NCBI RefSeq assembly: GCF_018861755.1
Contig: NZ_JAHLEF010000013.1
Location: 57,087-121,086 of the forward strand
Length of the DNA stretch: 64,000 nt
Direction of reading: 5' to 3'
From: Clostridium sp. CF012
GTDB lineage: Bacteria > Bacillota > Clostridia > Clostridiales > Clostridiaceae
This document shows positions 1 through 7,712 of the stretch, piece after piece. A program made the translations under genes and the position numbers. Each line of letters opens with the position of its first letter. Position 1 is the first letter of the stretch. The notes under the pieces are model-generated. The model did no database searches. It was not told the DNA's origin and saw nothing but the letters and a program-made list of their open reading frames with translations.

Positions 1-485
1 ATGGGTTTACTACTGATAATACAAAAAGACCACCCTTGCAGAGAGAAGCTTTTGTTAAAGCTTGTGTGGATGCAGTAAAGCTTTTAAGTACACAGGATGC
101 CGATTTATTAGTAGTAGGAAATAGTAACTCACCTATGTTTCCTAAAGAACTACTTCCTTATACCACTCGAAAAACTTTTGGCAAGGGCGGTATAAAGCTA
201 AACTTTCTAGTGAACTACGGTTGGGAATGGGACCTAAGTAATCTTGATAAAAATAAAAGTAGTAAAAGAAGCAATATATTTGATTGCATAAAAACTAATG
301 ATATTTCTAGAGTAGATTTAATTATTCGTTGGGGTGGAAGAAGGCGTCTTAGTGGGTTCTTACCTCTACAATCCATATACTCTGACTTTTATGTTATAGA
401 TGACTTTTGGCCTGATTTCAAGCCCGAACATTTATCAACGGCTTTGACTTGGTATAATCAGCAAGATGTAACCCTTGGTGGTTAA
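1..485 (+). CDS. cis-prenyltransferase (undecaprenyl diphosphate synthase family), 5'-truncated by window edge
   Basis: This is the C-terminal part of a Z-prenyl (cis-prenyl) transferase, the family that condenses isopentenyl diphosphate onto farnesyl diphosphate to make the C55 lipid carrier of wall synthesis. The frame is open from base 3, so the gene starts upstream of the window. Visible family signatures are the TTDNTKRP segment at the very start (equivalent to STENWxRP), the RWGGRRRLSGFLP segment that corresponds to the RxGGExRLSxF substrate-binding motif, and the WPDF motif near the end. The Trp after the first Arg and the RRR instead of the usual Glu-containing motif are unlike housekeeping UppS, so this may be a paralogue with a different chain length or substrate. 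It lies head-on to the replication fork. The family is secure; the exact product is not. Confidence 0.8.
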   Translation, partial: GFTTDNTKRPPLQREAFVKACVDAVKLLSTQDADLLVVGNSNSPMFPKELLPYTTRKTFGKGGIKLNFLVNYGWEWDLSNLDKNKSSKRSNIFDCIKTNDISRVDLIIRWGGRRRLSGFLPLQSIYSDFYVIDDFWPDFKPEHLSTALTWYNQQDVTLGG

Positions 486-615
486 ATTCTTTTGTAATAG
501 ATATATGTTTTAAAACAAACTATATCTATTTTTTTATGTGCTAAAATATGCTATTATTAAATTAAATTTGAATATTTTAATTTTTTTTAAAAACAATTTT
601 TTAAAGGAGTCCTTT

Positions 616-783
616 ATGGTTAATGAAAAAATAAATTGTTATAAATGCATATATTACTATGTAACCTGGGATCCAACCTTCCCTAAAGGTTGTAAATTTT
701 ATGGTTTCAAATCTTTGAATTTGCCTTCCATACTGGTAAAACAATCATCAGGGTTATCTTGTGTTAAATTTACACCAAAATAA
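616..783 (+). CDS. small cysteine-rich protein, function unknown
   Basis: A 55-residue protein. The ATG at 616 is chosen over the longer frame from 538 because AAAGGAG lies at 604-610. The sequence holds a CYKC pair near residue 8, then YYVTWDPTFPKGC, GFKS, and a final Cys in SSGLSCVKF. Four cysteines in this spacing look like a small metal-binding or zinc-ribbon-like fold. I recall similar short Cys-rich proteins as common in clostridia, usually unassigned or loosely named after DNA glycosylases, but nothing here shows catalytic function. It stands alone downstream of the cis-prenyltransferase. Confidence 0.7.
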   Translation: MVNEKINCYKCIYYYVTWDPTFPKGCKFYGFKSLNLPSILVKQSSGLSCVKFTPK

Positions 784-894
784 AAACAACCCAGTATGCA
801 ATAAAACCACTATAAAATATAACGTATAAAATAGAGCATAGAACAAAACAGTTAAATTACGCCTGTGTTTGTATGCTCTATTATCTTTTGGAAC

Positions 895-1110
895 TTAATC
901 CGTAAATCCTTTGTCTTGTTCAACTATCTCATATGCGTAAGGCTCAATTTGTTCTTGCTTTATGGTGCCATCCTCATTAAGACCTGTAACTATTGTAGGT
1001 ATATTTACTAGCTTACTTTCTATTCCTTGAATTTTAACATATCTATCTAGTCCATCTTTAAATTTTTCGTATTCCTGGTTGCCTACTTCTCTTCCCTTCA
1101 TACGTTTCAA
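895..1110 (-). CDS. hypothetical 71-residue protein
   Basis: The frame begins with TTG at 1110, preceded at six bases by GGAGGT, which supports that start over the ATG three codons further in (that would be too far from the ribosome site). The product is soluble, charged and lacks cysteines, membrane segments or a signal peptide. I do not recognise the family. It follows the hybrid kinase gene on the same strand, but a terminator lies between them (1222-1250), so it is probably transcribed separately. Confidence 0.6.
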   Translation of the reverse strand: MKRMKGREVGNQEYEKFKDGLDRYVKIQGIESKLVNIPTIVTGLNEDGTIKQEQIEPYAYEIVEQDKGFTD

Positions 1111-1221
1111 ATTATGACCTCCTTTTAAATATTATGCTATCCATATATAAATGCTAATATACTTAAAAGATTCCAGATATGATTTCTCGAAATTATAAGA
1201 TTAAGAAAAGAGGTTCTTTCT

Positions 1222-1250
1222 AAAAAAATAAAACGCCTTCTAAGCGTTTT
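1222..1250 (-). terminator. Rho-independent terminator of the hybrid kinase gene
   Basis: Read on the minus strand, AAAACGC pairs with GCGTTTT across a 7-base loop and is followed by a run of seven T. It lies 12 bases beyond the stop codon of the kinase gene. Confidence 0.8.
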
Positions 1251-1261
1251 AAGCGTTGAAA

Positions 1262-2815
1262 TTATTTTGTTTTATTTATAACCCTGTAAATCACATTAGC
1301 TAGATGTTCTATTGTATAAGGTTTTCTTATACACTCTTTAAACCCATAATTCGTACAGTTATCCATTACCGAATTACTACTATATCCACTTACTAGTATT
1401 GCATTTACATTTGTATCAAGTTCTAAAAGCGCTGCAATGGTTTCCTTTCCACCCATTCCTCCACGTATAGTTAAGTCTATTATTACCGCATCAAAAGTAC
1501 TATTCTGCATAATTGAGTTTTTATAGGCTTTAATGGCCTCTTCCCCATTCTTCGCCATTTCTACTGCATACCCCAGTTCCATAAGCATAAGCCTATTAAT
1601 TTCTCTGATATTTTTATCATCATCCATTACTAGAACTTTACCAGTACCTTGTATCACTTTTTCACATTTAATCTTATCTATATTCACTTCTTCCTCTGAA
1701 GCCCTCAAATAAACATAAAAACTTGTACCAACTGCCAACTCAGATTCTGCATATATATAGCCATTGTGCTTAGTAATTATTGAATAACTGGCCGCAAGTC
1801 CAAGGCCTGTACCATCATCCTTTGTTGTAAAGTAGGGTTCAAATATTTTTTCTATATTTTCTTTAGGAATTCCCTTTCCCTTATCTTTTATCCGGATCAT
1901 TATATATTTGCCTTGCTTTATATTATTTTTATTCTTTTCATCTACATATACATTATTAGCACTTACCTCAATATTGCCTCCATTTTGCATGGCTTGCTTA
2001 GCATTTATTAATAGATTATTAATAACTTGACGAATTTGTCCTTCATCTACTTTCACAGGCCATAAATCTTGTGCTATTGAAAAATTGCACATATTATTGG
2101 AGCCGCTTAATACCATATTAGCGGTTTTCCTAATTAGCTTTTTTATGTATATATTTTTTTTGATTGGTACTCCCTCTTTTGAAAAATTCATTAATTGTTG
2201 GTTAAGATCCTGTGCCTGCAAGGTTAATTTTTCAATTTGAGAAAACTTATTATTAATTTTATTATATACTTTATTAGTGCTTATATTTAAATATCTCTTG
2301 ATAATGTATATGTTTCCTAAAATTATAGCTAATATATTATTGAAATCATGAGCAATTCCTGCTGCAAGAATACTTAGTGAATTTATTTTTTCTAATTTCA
2401 CTAATTGCTCTTCAAATAAATTTCTCATTTCTTTTGACTTTTTCTGCATTTCTTCCATTGCTTCTAGGTGCACGGTTACATCATTAATAATTAATTTTAT
2501 TTCATTACAATTATTCTCTGTATCAAGTATCTTTTTATAAATTAATTGAAGGAAGTAATGTGTTTCTTTGGCTACAATTTTTTTTATGAACTCTTGGCGC
2601 TTGCACTCACTTTTAATAAACTCTTGGGTTTTTATATTAAGCCATATTGGTATAGCAGTTTTATTTTCATAACTATACTCAAACATGTTTATCTTTTTTA
2701 GTATATCTTTTGCTTCACTATTTAAATAATTAACATTAACATGACTATCAAAAGATATTATTGGAACAGGCAACTGCTCATACTCAATAAATATAGCTTC
2801 ATCTATTAAACCCAT
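1262..2815 (-). CDS. soluble hybrid sensor histidine kinase with C-terminal receiver domain
   Basis: A 517-residue two-component kinase. The ATG at 2815 is preferred because GGAGG lies just upstream; the longer frame to 2941 has no such site. Residues 1-120 look like a PAS-type sensor, residues 120-150 a coiled coil, and the phospho-acceptor is His156 in the GIAHDFNN H-box. The ATPase domain shows the N box (NNLLINAKQAM, about 267-276), DKGKGI (311-316) and GTGLGLA (335-341). The receiver domain begins near 393 with VLVMDDD and its phospho-acceptor is Asp447 in VIIDL. There is no transmembrane segment, no DNA-binding output domain and no response regulator gene next door, so the signal and partner are unknown. 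GIAHDFNN kinases of this type often work as stand-alone hybrids feeding a phosphorelay. Confidence 0.9.
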   Translation of the reverse strand: MGLIDEAIFIEYEQLPVPIISFDSHVNVNYLNSEAKDILKKINMFEYSYENKTAIPIWLNIKTQEFIKSECKRQEFIKKIVAKETHYFLQLIYKKILDTENNCNEIKLIINDVTVHLEAMEEMQKKSKEMRNLFEEQLVKLEKINSLSILAAGIAHDFNNILAIILGNIYIIKRYLNISTNKVYNKINNKFSQIEKLTLQAQDLNQQLMNFSKEGVPIKKNIYIKKLIRKTANMVLSGSNNMCNFSIAQDLWPVKVDEGQIRQVINNLLINAKQAMQNGGNIEVSANNVYVDEKNKNNIKQGKYIMIRIKDKGKGIPKENIEKIFEPYFTTKDDGTGLGLAASYSIITKHNGYIYAESELAVGTSFYVYLRASEEEVNIDKIKCEKVIQGTGKVLVMDDDKNIREINRLMLMELGYAVEMAKNGEEAIKAYKNSIMQNSTFDAVIIDLTIRGGMGGKETIAALLELDTNVNAILVSGYSSNSVMDNCTNYGFKECIRKPYTIEHLANVIYRVINKTK

Positions 2816-2985
2816 AATTTTTAACCTCCTATTTATTAAAAAATAAAATATTTTCATAATATTCAGACATTTATTGATATATTTAATTAAACTCAAATAT
2901 AAATATAAGAGCATTATACCATTATTTGTATTGATTTTCATCTATTTGTTTTATAATCGAAAACTTTTTTATTAACTATAAAAGA

Positions 2986-3026
2986 AAATAGCGCTAAAAA
3001 TGTTTAAAACATTCTTAGCGCTATTT
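2986..3026 (-). terminator. Bidirectional-looking terminator hairpin
   Basis: Twenty-base arms (2986-3005 and 3007-3026) pair with a single mismatch around AGCGCT cores, followed on the minus strand by TTTTCTTTTAT. It lies between the 220-residue protein gene and the kinase gene and should end the former. Confidence 0.8.
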
Positions 3027-3069
3027 CGCTCTTAAAGGTGTCTTCAATTTTAAAAACCAATCTATATAT

Positions 3070-3732
3070 TTACTTGGCTATAATTTGATTTACTGACCTT
3101 GAACCGTTATATTCTAAGCCTTCAATAAAATTATAGGTATATTTTTCATTAGAATTTTCAATAAATGCTTTAATCCAAATATGTCGAAGATTATAGAATA
3201 CATTTACATCTCCATTCACCATTTCCCAATATTTTTTATGAATACAGCTTGTGGTTTCCCATTCTAATATGTTATTTTCTGATTTTATAACCCTTGTTAC
3301 CCTATCACAAGGCATACCTTCTAACAAATAAATATTAAGAGCATTATATAATTCTTCTGCTCCTTCTGGCATTTCTTTTGCTTTTAAGGTTTCTCCGACA
3401 GTTTTACCTTGCTTATTAAAACTTAACATAGCAATAGCTTCTGCTTCTTCTCCATACTTATTAATCATTTCTGTTATTACAAATGCTGTTCTAGTTTCAA
3501 CTTTGCTAATTTTATCTTGTAACCACCCATGTATATTTGATTTATCAATTATATCCTCTATACTTTTCGTGGTATCTATGGGGCTACCGTAAGCTAGGGA
3601 CTTCTCACCCACCTCTTTTGCAATGTCACTGTATTTATCTATATAAACTTCTTTTAAGTCTTTCTCTAATTCCTCTGCTAATATAATTTTATTAAATAAC
3701 CAGGTATGAATAGGTGCTAAAAAAGCGCTCAT
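3070..3732 (-). CDS. conserved-looking soluble protein of unknown function, 220 aa
   Basis: A GGAGGAAT ribosome site lies just before the ATG at 3732. The product starts MSAFLAPIHTWLFNKI and is predicted soluble. Candidate functional residues are a GMPCDRVTRV segment near residue 140 and a TSCIHKKYWEMVNGD segment near 160, which carry the only two cysteines and one of the few histidines. This pattern suggests a ligand or metal site, but I cannot place the protein in a named family. It has its own terminator and no operon partner, so the context gives no functional hint. Confidence 0.75.
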   Translation of the reverse strand: MSAFLAPIHTWLFNKIILAEELEKDLKEVYIDKYSDIAKEVGEKSLAYGSPIDTTKSIEDIIDKSNIHGWLQDKISKVETRTAFVITEMINKYGEEAEAIAMLSFNKQGKTVGETLKAKEMPEGAEELYNALNIYLLEGMPCDRVTRVIKSENNILEWETTSCIHKKYWEMVNGDVNVFYNLRHIWIKAFIENSNEKYTYNFIEGLEYNGSRSVNQIIAK

Positions 3733-3905
3733 TATTATTCCTCCTTCTCTACATTCTTAATTTTCTATATCTATTTATTCTTTTAATCTATATATCAATA
3801 ATAATGCATAGAGCTTAAAATCACAGTAACTTATGTTACCATTTAAAATATTACTGAAGTTAATTACTATTATAGCAATGATTAATTATAAATCTTTCTT
3901 AAAAA

Positions 3906-3928
3906 TAAAAAGAGCTGCTAGCTCTTTT
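3906..3928 (-). terminator. Terminator hairpin after the 41-residue gene
   Basis: A perfect 10-bp stem (AAAAAGAGCT / AGCTCTTTTT) with a 3-base loop, T-rich on both strands, lies about 30 bases beyond the stop codon of the small gene at 3960-4085. Confidence 0.75.
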
Positions 3929-3959
3929 TATAAAACCCATTTATTGAAAATCCATTTTA

Positions 3960-4085
3960 TTATTCATCAAATCTTATTGCAGATTTACGTTTTTGCTTCT
4001 TCATATCAGAAGCTTCAATAGTTTCTGGCTTTTTAGGCTTATTATCTTTTTCTTTTGCTGGCGACTTCATTTCTTTATATGGCAT
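3960..4085 (-). CDS. very small basic protein, 41 aa, function unknown
   Basis: ATG at 4085 is preceded by AAAGGAGTGATTTT, a strong ribosome site, and the frame ends at a TAA at 3960-3962, followed by a clear terminator. The product is lysine-rich (about 12 Lys), starts MPYKEMKSPAKEKDNK and ends SAIRFDE, with no hydrophobic segment and no cysteine. It is probably an unstructured, nucleic-acid- or spore-associated small protein, but that is inference. Ribosome site, length and terminator together make it a likely real gene. Confidence 0.65.
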   Translation of the reverse strand: MPYKEMKSPAKEKDNKPKKPETIEASDMKKQKRKSAIRFDE

Positions 4086-4146
4086 AAAATCACTCCTTTA
4101 TTATGTATTTTTTACTTTTAACATAATTTTATTCATACATTTATTT

Positions 4147-5346
4147 TTATTTTATGTATTTTTGAGGATTTTGGGCCTCTCCATTTTTTCTTACTTCAAA
4201 ATGTAGATGAGGTCCTGTACTATTACCAGTACTTCCCACTTCTCCTATTTTTTCTCCGAGCTTTACAACTTCACCCTTTTTAACATTAATAACGCTACAA
4301 TGTGCATATGTAGTTTCTATTCCCTCTCCATGATCGATTTTTATTACATTACCATAGCCATCCTGCCATGCTGCATAAGTAACTGTGCCATCTAATACAA
4401 CGTTTATTGTTGCGCCAAAAGCCGCCGCTATGTCAACTCCTTTATGCATTTTCCCCCAGCGCATACCAAAGTTTGAACTTATACTACCTCTTGACGGGGT
4501 ATTCATATAGTTAAGCCCAAGTATTATGGGTTTATAATTCCCCATAAATATTTCTTTATTTTGAACCGGTTTTATAATTTCCGACTTTAAAACCTTTTCA
4601 GATACCCTCTTGTTGTTCTGGACTATTACCTCAGTAGTAACCTGTTTAATGCCCTCTTTACCTTCATGTTGAATCTTTTTAACACCATTCATTAATGTAC
4701 CGGTGGATTTTATAATTGTAGTAGGGTATATTACTTGTTGTTTACTTATATTCCCTACGGTTTTGATATTTATAAAGGGTACTTGAGCTCTAGTGTTATA
4801 TTTTATTAATTCCCTCACAATTTCAGAATTTTCATATAAATTCCCCATTTTAACCACAACAGATTCATAACTGATTTTATTTACTATTTCTATTTTTGTA
4901 ATACTATTTAGCTTAGCTTCATTAGAGTAATAGTCTTTTACAGAATCCAAAATCTCTTTTCCTTGATTTTCGGATCTCACATATGCTATTTTCCTATTAT
5001 CTGATTTCATTAGAAATCCATCCACTACTATATTGAATTTTTTTAACATTATATTCTTAAGGTTATCCCCACTCATAAACATAGCAACATCATCTACATT
5101 TTCACTATCTACAGTGAAATCTTCTTTTATAATTACATTTTTATATTTAGACTTAATTTCATTCTGTAATTGTTTATATGCTTTATTAAATTCCCTCTTA
5201 CTTTTTACATAGGTTATTGTACTTTTCCCTATAGAAACCTTATAACCATTAAACCTATAAACGTTAAAATACATAATAGTAGCTGTAAGTATAAGTGTTA
5301 TGAGTATAACACTTATTTTCATTTTGTTTCTCTTTATAATATTCAA
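4147..5346 (-). CDS. membrane-anchored M23 metallopeptidase with G5 domain
   Basis: A 399-residue cell-wall endopeptidase. The TTG start at 5346 is supported by AGGAGGT seven bases upstream. Residues about 9-27 form a single N-terminal membrane segment or uncleaved signal, followed by a long extracytoplasmic region. A G5 domain lies at roughly 195-275, with the typical GVKKIQHEGKEGIKQV segment. The LytM/M23 catalytic domain follows: zinc ligands are expected at His301 and Asp305 (HKGVD), His349 lies in YAH, and His380/His382 lie in PHLHFE. All motif residues are present, so it should be active on peptidoglycan cross-links. The architecture resembles sporulation or germination-type clostridial M23 proteins. 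It is divergent from dnaD. Confidence 0.9.
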   Translation of the reverse strand: MNIIKRNKMKISVILITLILTATIMYFNVYRFNGYKVSIGKSTITYVKSKREFNKAYKQLQNEIKSKYKNVIIKEDFTVDSENVDDVAMFMSGDNLKNIMLKKFNIVVDGFLMKSDNRKIAYVRSENQGKEILDSVKDYYSNEAKLNSITKIEIVNKISYESVVVKMGNLYENSEIVRELIKYNTRAQVPFINIKTVGNISKQQVIYPTTIIKSTGTLMNGVKKIQHEGKEGIKQVTTEVIVQNNKRVSEKVLKSEIIKPVQNKEIFMGNYKPIILGLNYMNTPSRGSISSNFGMRWGKMHKGVDIAAAFGATINVVLDGTVTYAAWQDGYGNVIKIDHGEGIETTYAHCSVINVKKGEVVKLGEKIGEVGSTGNSTGPHLHFEVRKNGEAQNPQKYIK

Positions 5347-5573
5347 TATTATACCTCCTATGGCACTTACTTAATATGCCCTATATGGCTAATTTTAAAC
5401 ATTATTGAAATATATTTTTTTAAATCTATGTTTAACTATATGGTATACTATACTTTGGATAATAAAATTTTTATAGACTGTGATCTTAAATATAATGTAC
5501 ATACTATAAATAAATTGCAATTTTTCTATTTAAAATCATATTTCTATAATATAAAAAGAAAGGTAGTGACTTT

Positions 5574-6560
5574 ATGAGCACTTTCATGTTTAAAAATGAA
5601 AATTATAAATATACTCCTGTGAGTAATATTTTTATTGATAAGTTTATGCCTAGAGCTAGGGGAGAATTCGTTAAAGTATACCTTCTTGGGCTAAAATATT
5701 GTGCATCCGGAGAAATAGGTGCTACGTCTTCAGTTATAGCCAATACCCTTGGGCTTCTAGAAACTGATGTTGTTAATGCTTGGAACTATTGGAATGATGA
5801 GAGTCTAATTAAAATGACTCCCATTGACAATATGGGCAATTTTAACATTGAATTTTTAGATTTATTAGATGTTCCTGATGAAAATATAAGAAATATAAAT
5901 TTACTAGAGGAATTAACCAATTCTTCAATAAAAGGTATGCTTCAAGATATTGAAAAGCTATTAGCTAAACCTCTTTCGCCAAAAGAAATGACTATGTACT
6001 TAAGCTGGCAAAAGGATTATAGTTTTTCACCAGAGCTAATACTTCTCTTAATTCAATATTGTGTATCAAAAGGTAAAGTTGACTATAGATATATTGAAAC
6101 TATTGCAATTGCATGGCATGATGCTAACATTAAAAATATTGAAGATGCCCAATCCTATATAAAAAAACATGAGGATAAATGGATAAATATTAGAAAAATA
6201 TTAAATTACCTAGGAATAAAGGCCCCAGAAATAATGAAACCTCAAGAACAAATATTAGATAAATGGATAAATGTTTATAAATTTTCGCTAGAAGTAATAT
6301 TTAAAGCTTGCGATATCTGTTTTGATAGACTGGGCCGAGCTGATTTTAAATACATTGATGGAATTTTAAATAGTTGGTTTAAAGATGGTATAACCTCACT
6401 GGAGGATATTGAGAAAAAAGATAAAAAGCGAATACTTTCTACTAAAGGCAATACTGCTGGTGGAAAACCTGCCAAAGGAAGTTTTAATGATTATGAACAA
6501 AGAGCCTATGACTTTGATGAGCTAGAAAAAAAATTACTAGGATGGGATAATAATGATTAA
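5574..6560 (+). CDS. dnaD: DnaD-like replication initiation protein
   Basis: A 328-residue primosome protein. The ATG at 5574 follows GAAAGGTAG. The first 100 residues match the winged-helix N-domain of DnaD, and two C-terminal DnaD/DnaB_2 helical modules can be traced: about 135-190 (SPKEMTMYLSWQKDY to EDAQSYIKK) and about 225-280 (YKFSLEVIFKACDI to SLEDIEKK). In Firmicutes DnaD helps DnaA remodel DNA and recruit the helicase loader. It overlaps the loader gene by 8 bp, so the two are translationally coupled and probably act together. The lysine/glycine-rich linker near residue 290 precedes a short acidic tail. Confidence 0.88.
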   Translation: MSTFMFKNENYKYTPVSNIFIDKFMPRARGEFVKVYLLGLKYCASGEIGATSSVIANTLGLLETDVVNAWNYWNDESLIKMTPIDNMGNFNIEFLDLLDVPDENIRNINLLEELTNSSIKGMLQDIEKLLAKPLSPKEMTMYLSWQKDYSFSPELILLLIQYCVSKGKVDYRYIETIAIAWHDANIKNIEDAQSYIKKHEDKWINIRKILNYLGIKAPEIMKPQEQILDKWINVYKFSLEVIFKACDICFDRLGRADFKYIDGILNSWFKDGITSLEDIEKKDKKRILSTKGNTAGGKPAKGSFNDYEQRAYDFDELEKKLLGWDNND

Positions 6561-7533
6561 AGGATATCAAACGAAAATATTAGCTTTATATGATAGGGTA
6601 AGAGAAGAAGAAGAGAGTGCCTTTAGAACAAGAAAAACTCACATAGAAAAAACTCATCCTGAAATTATTGAATTGGATCACAAAATAGGTAAGCTATGTA
6701 TAGAATTATCTATTAGTGCACTAAAAAGCATACACAATAGAGATGAATATTTACGTGATCTAAGAGAAAAAATAGTAGATCTAAGAGTTAAAAAATCTGA
6801 ACTATTAGTTTCTAATGGTTTTGATATGGAATACTTGAATTTACATTATAGATGTAATAAATGTAAAGATACCGGTTTTCTTGGAAATAATAAATGCTCC
6901 TGTTTTAAGCAAAAGGTTATAGATGTCTATTACACTGGTTCTGAACTTCGCGGCTTGTTAAAAGATCATAATTTCGATAATTTTAAAATGGATTATTATC
7001 CTTCTAGAAAAAGTGAACATGCATCAGAATCTCCAAAAAAGAACATGGAAAAGATCTTATCTACGTCTATGAGCTTTTTAAAGAATTTTCACACCTCTGA
7101 TGAAAATTTATTATTCTACGGGGGGCCTGGCACAGGAAAAACTTTTCTGTCTCACTGCATTACAAAGGAATTAATGGACAAAGGCTCTTTTGTAGTATAT
7201 AGGACTGCCGAAGAATTGATAAAAGGTTTAAAAGAAATTCGGTTTAATGGGGACAACTCTTTAGAAGAGCTATTGATAAATTGTGACTTACTTATAATAG
7301 ATGATTTGGGTACTGAGCAAATTTCAGATTTTACTAAAATGGAAATGTTTAATCTGATTAACACAAAGTTATTAAAACAAAAGAAAATGCTAGTGTCTAC
7401 TAATTTAACTCTTGAAAATTTATTACATACCTATTCTGAAAGAATAACTTCTAGATTACTTGGTAATTTTACCGCTTGCAAATTCTTTTGTGACGATATA
7501 AGAATAAAGAAAAATTTGAGTAAACCAAAATAA
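6553..7533 (+). CDS. dnaC: AAA+ replicative helicase loader (DnaC/DnaI-like)
   Basis: A 326-residue ATPase that would load DnaB helicase at the origin. It begins inside the end of dnaD (8-bp overlap). The N-terminal third is helical and charged, followed by a Cys cluster (CNKCKDTGFLGNNKCSC, about 97-113) as in DnaI zinc domains. The AAA+ core has Walker A GGPGTGKT (about 196-203) and Walker B LLIIDDLG (about 248-255). The best match is the IstB/DnaC-like loader used with DnaD in clostridia. Symbol usage differs between species (dnaI in Bacillus). Confidence 0.88.
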   Translation: MIKGYQTKILALYDRVREEEESAFRTRKTHIEKTHPEIIELDHKIGKLCIELSISALKSIHNRDEYLRDLREKIVDLRVKKSELLVSNGFDMEYLNLHYRCNKCKDTGFLGNNKCSCFKQKVIDVYYTGSELRGLLKDHNFDNFKMDYYPSRKSEHASESPKKNMEKILSTSMSFLKNFHTSDENLLFYGGPGTGKTFLSHCITKELMDKGSFVVYRTAEELIKGLKEIRFNGDNSLEELLINCDLLIIDDLGTEQISDFTKMEMFNLINTKLLKQKKMLVSTNLTLENLLHTYSERITSRLLGNFTACKFFCDDIRIKKNLSKPK

Positions 7534-7557
7534 TATAAATATTTCTACAATATTAAA

Positions 7558-7643
7558 AAAGCACATATTACTACACAGATGCATTAGTCTTCATGAATTA
7601 ATTCTAAGACTAATTTAAATGCATTTTACGTAATGTGTGCTTT
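7558..7643. terminator. Long nested hairpin between convergent genes
   Basis: Outer arms AAAGCACATATTA (7558-7570) and TAATGTGTGCTTT (7631-7643) pair with one mismatch or wobble, and an inner inverted repeat (ATGCATTAGTCTT with AAGACTAATTTAAATGCAT) extends the fold. TTATTCTTTTTT follows on the plus strand. It lies between the convergent loader and 5'-nucleotidase genes and probably terminates the loader transcript. Confidence 0.65.
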
Positions 7644-7712
7644 ATTCTTTTTTATAAACTTTGAAATTGTATTAATAATTATAAATTATTAATACAATTT
7701 GTAAAAACTAAT

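Noticed and set aside
3833..4021. A 62-codon plus-strand frame
   Set aside because: No ribosome site; overlaps a terminator and the better supported 41-residue gene on the other strand.
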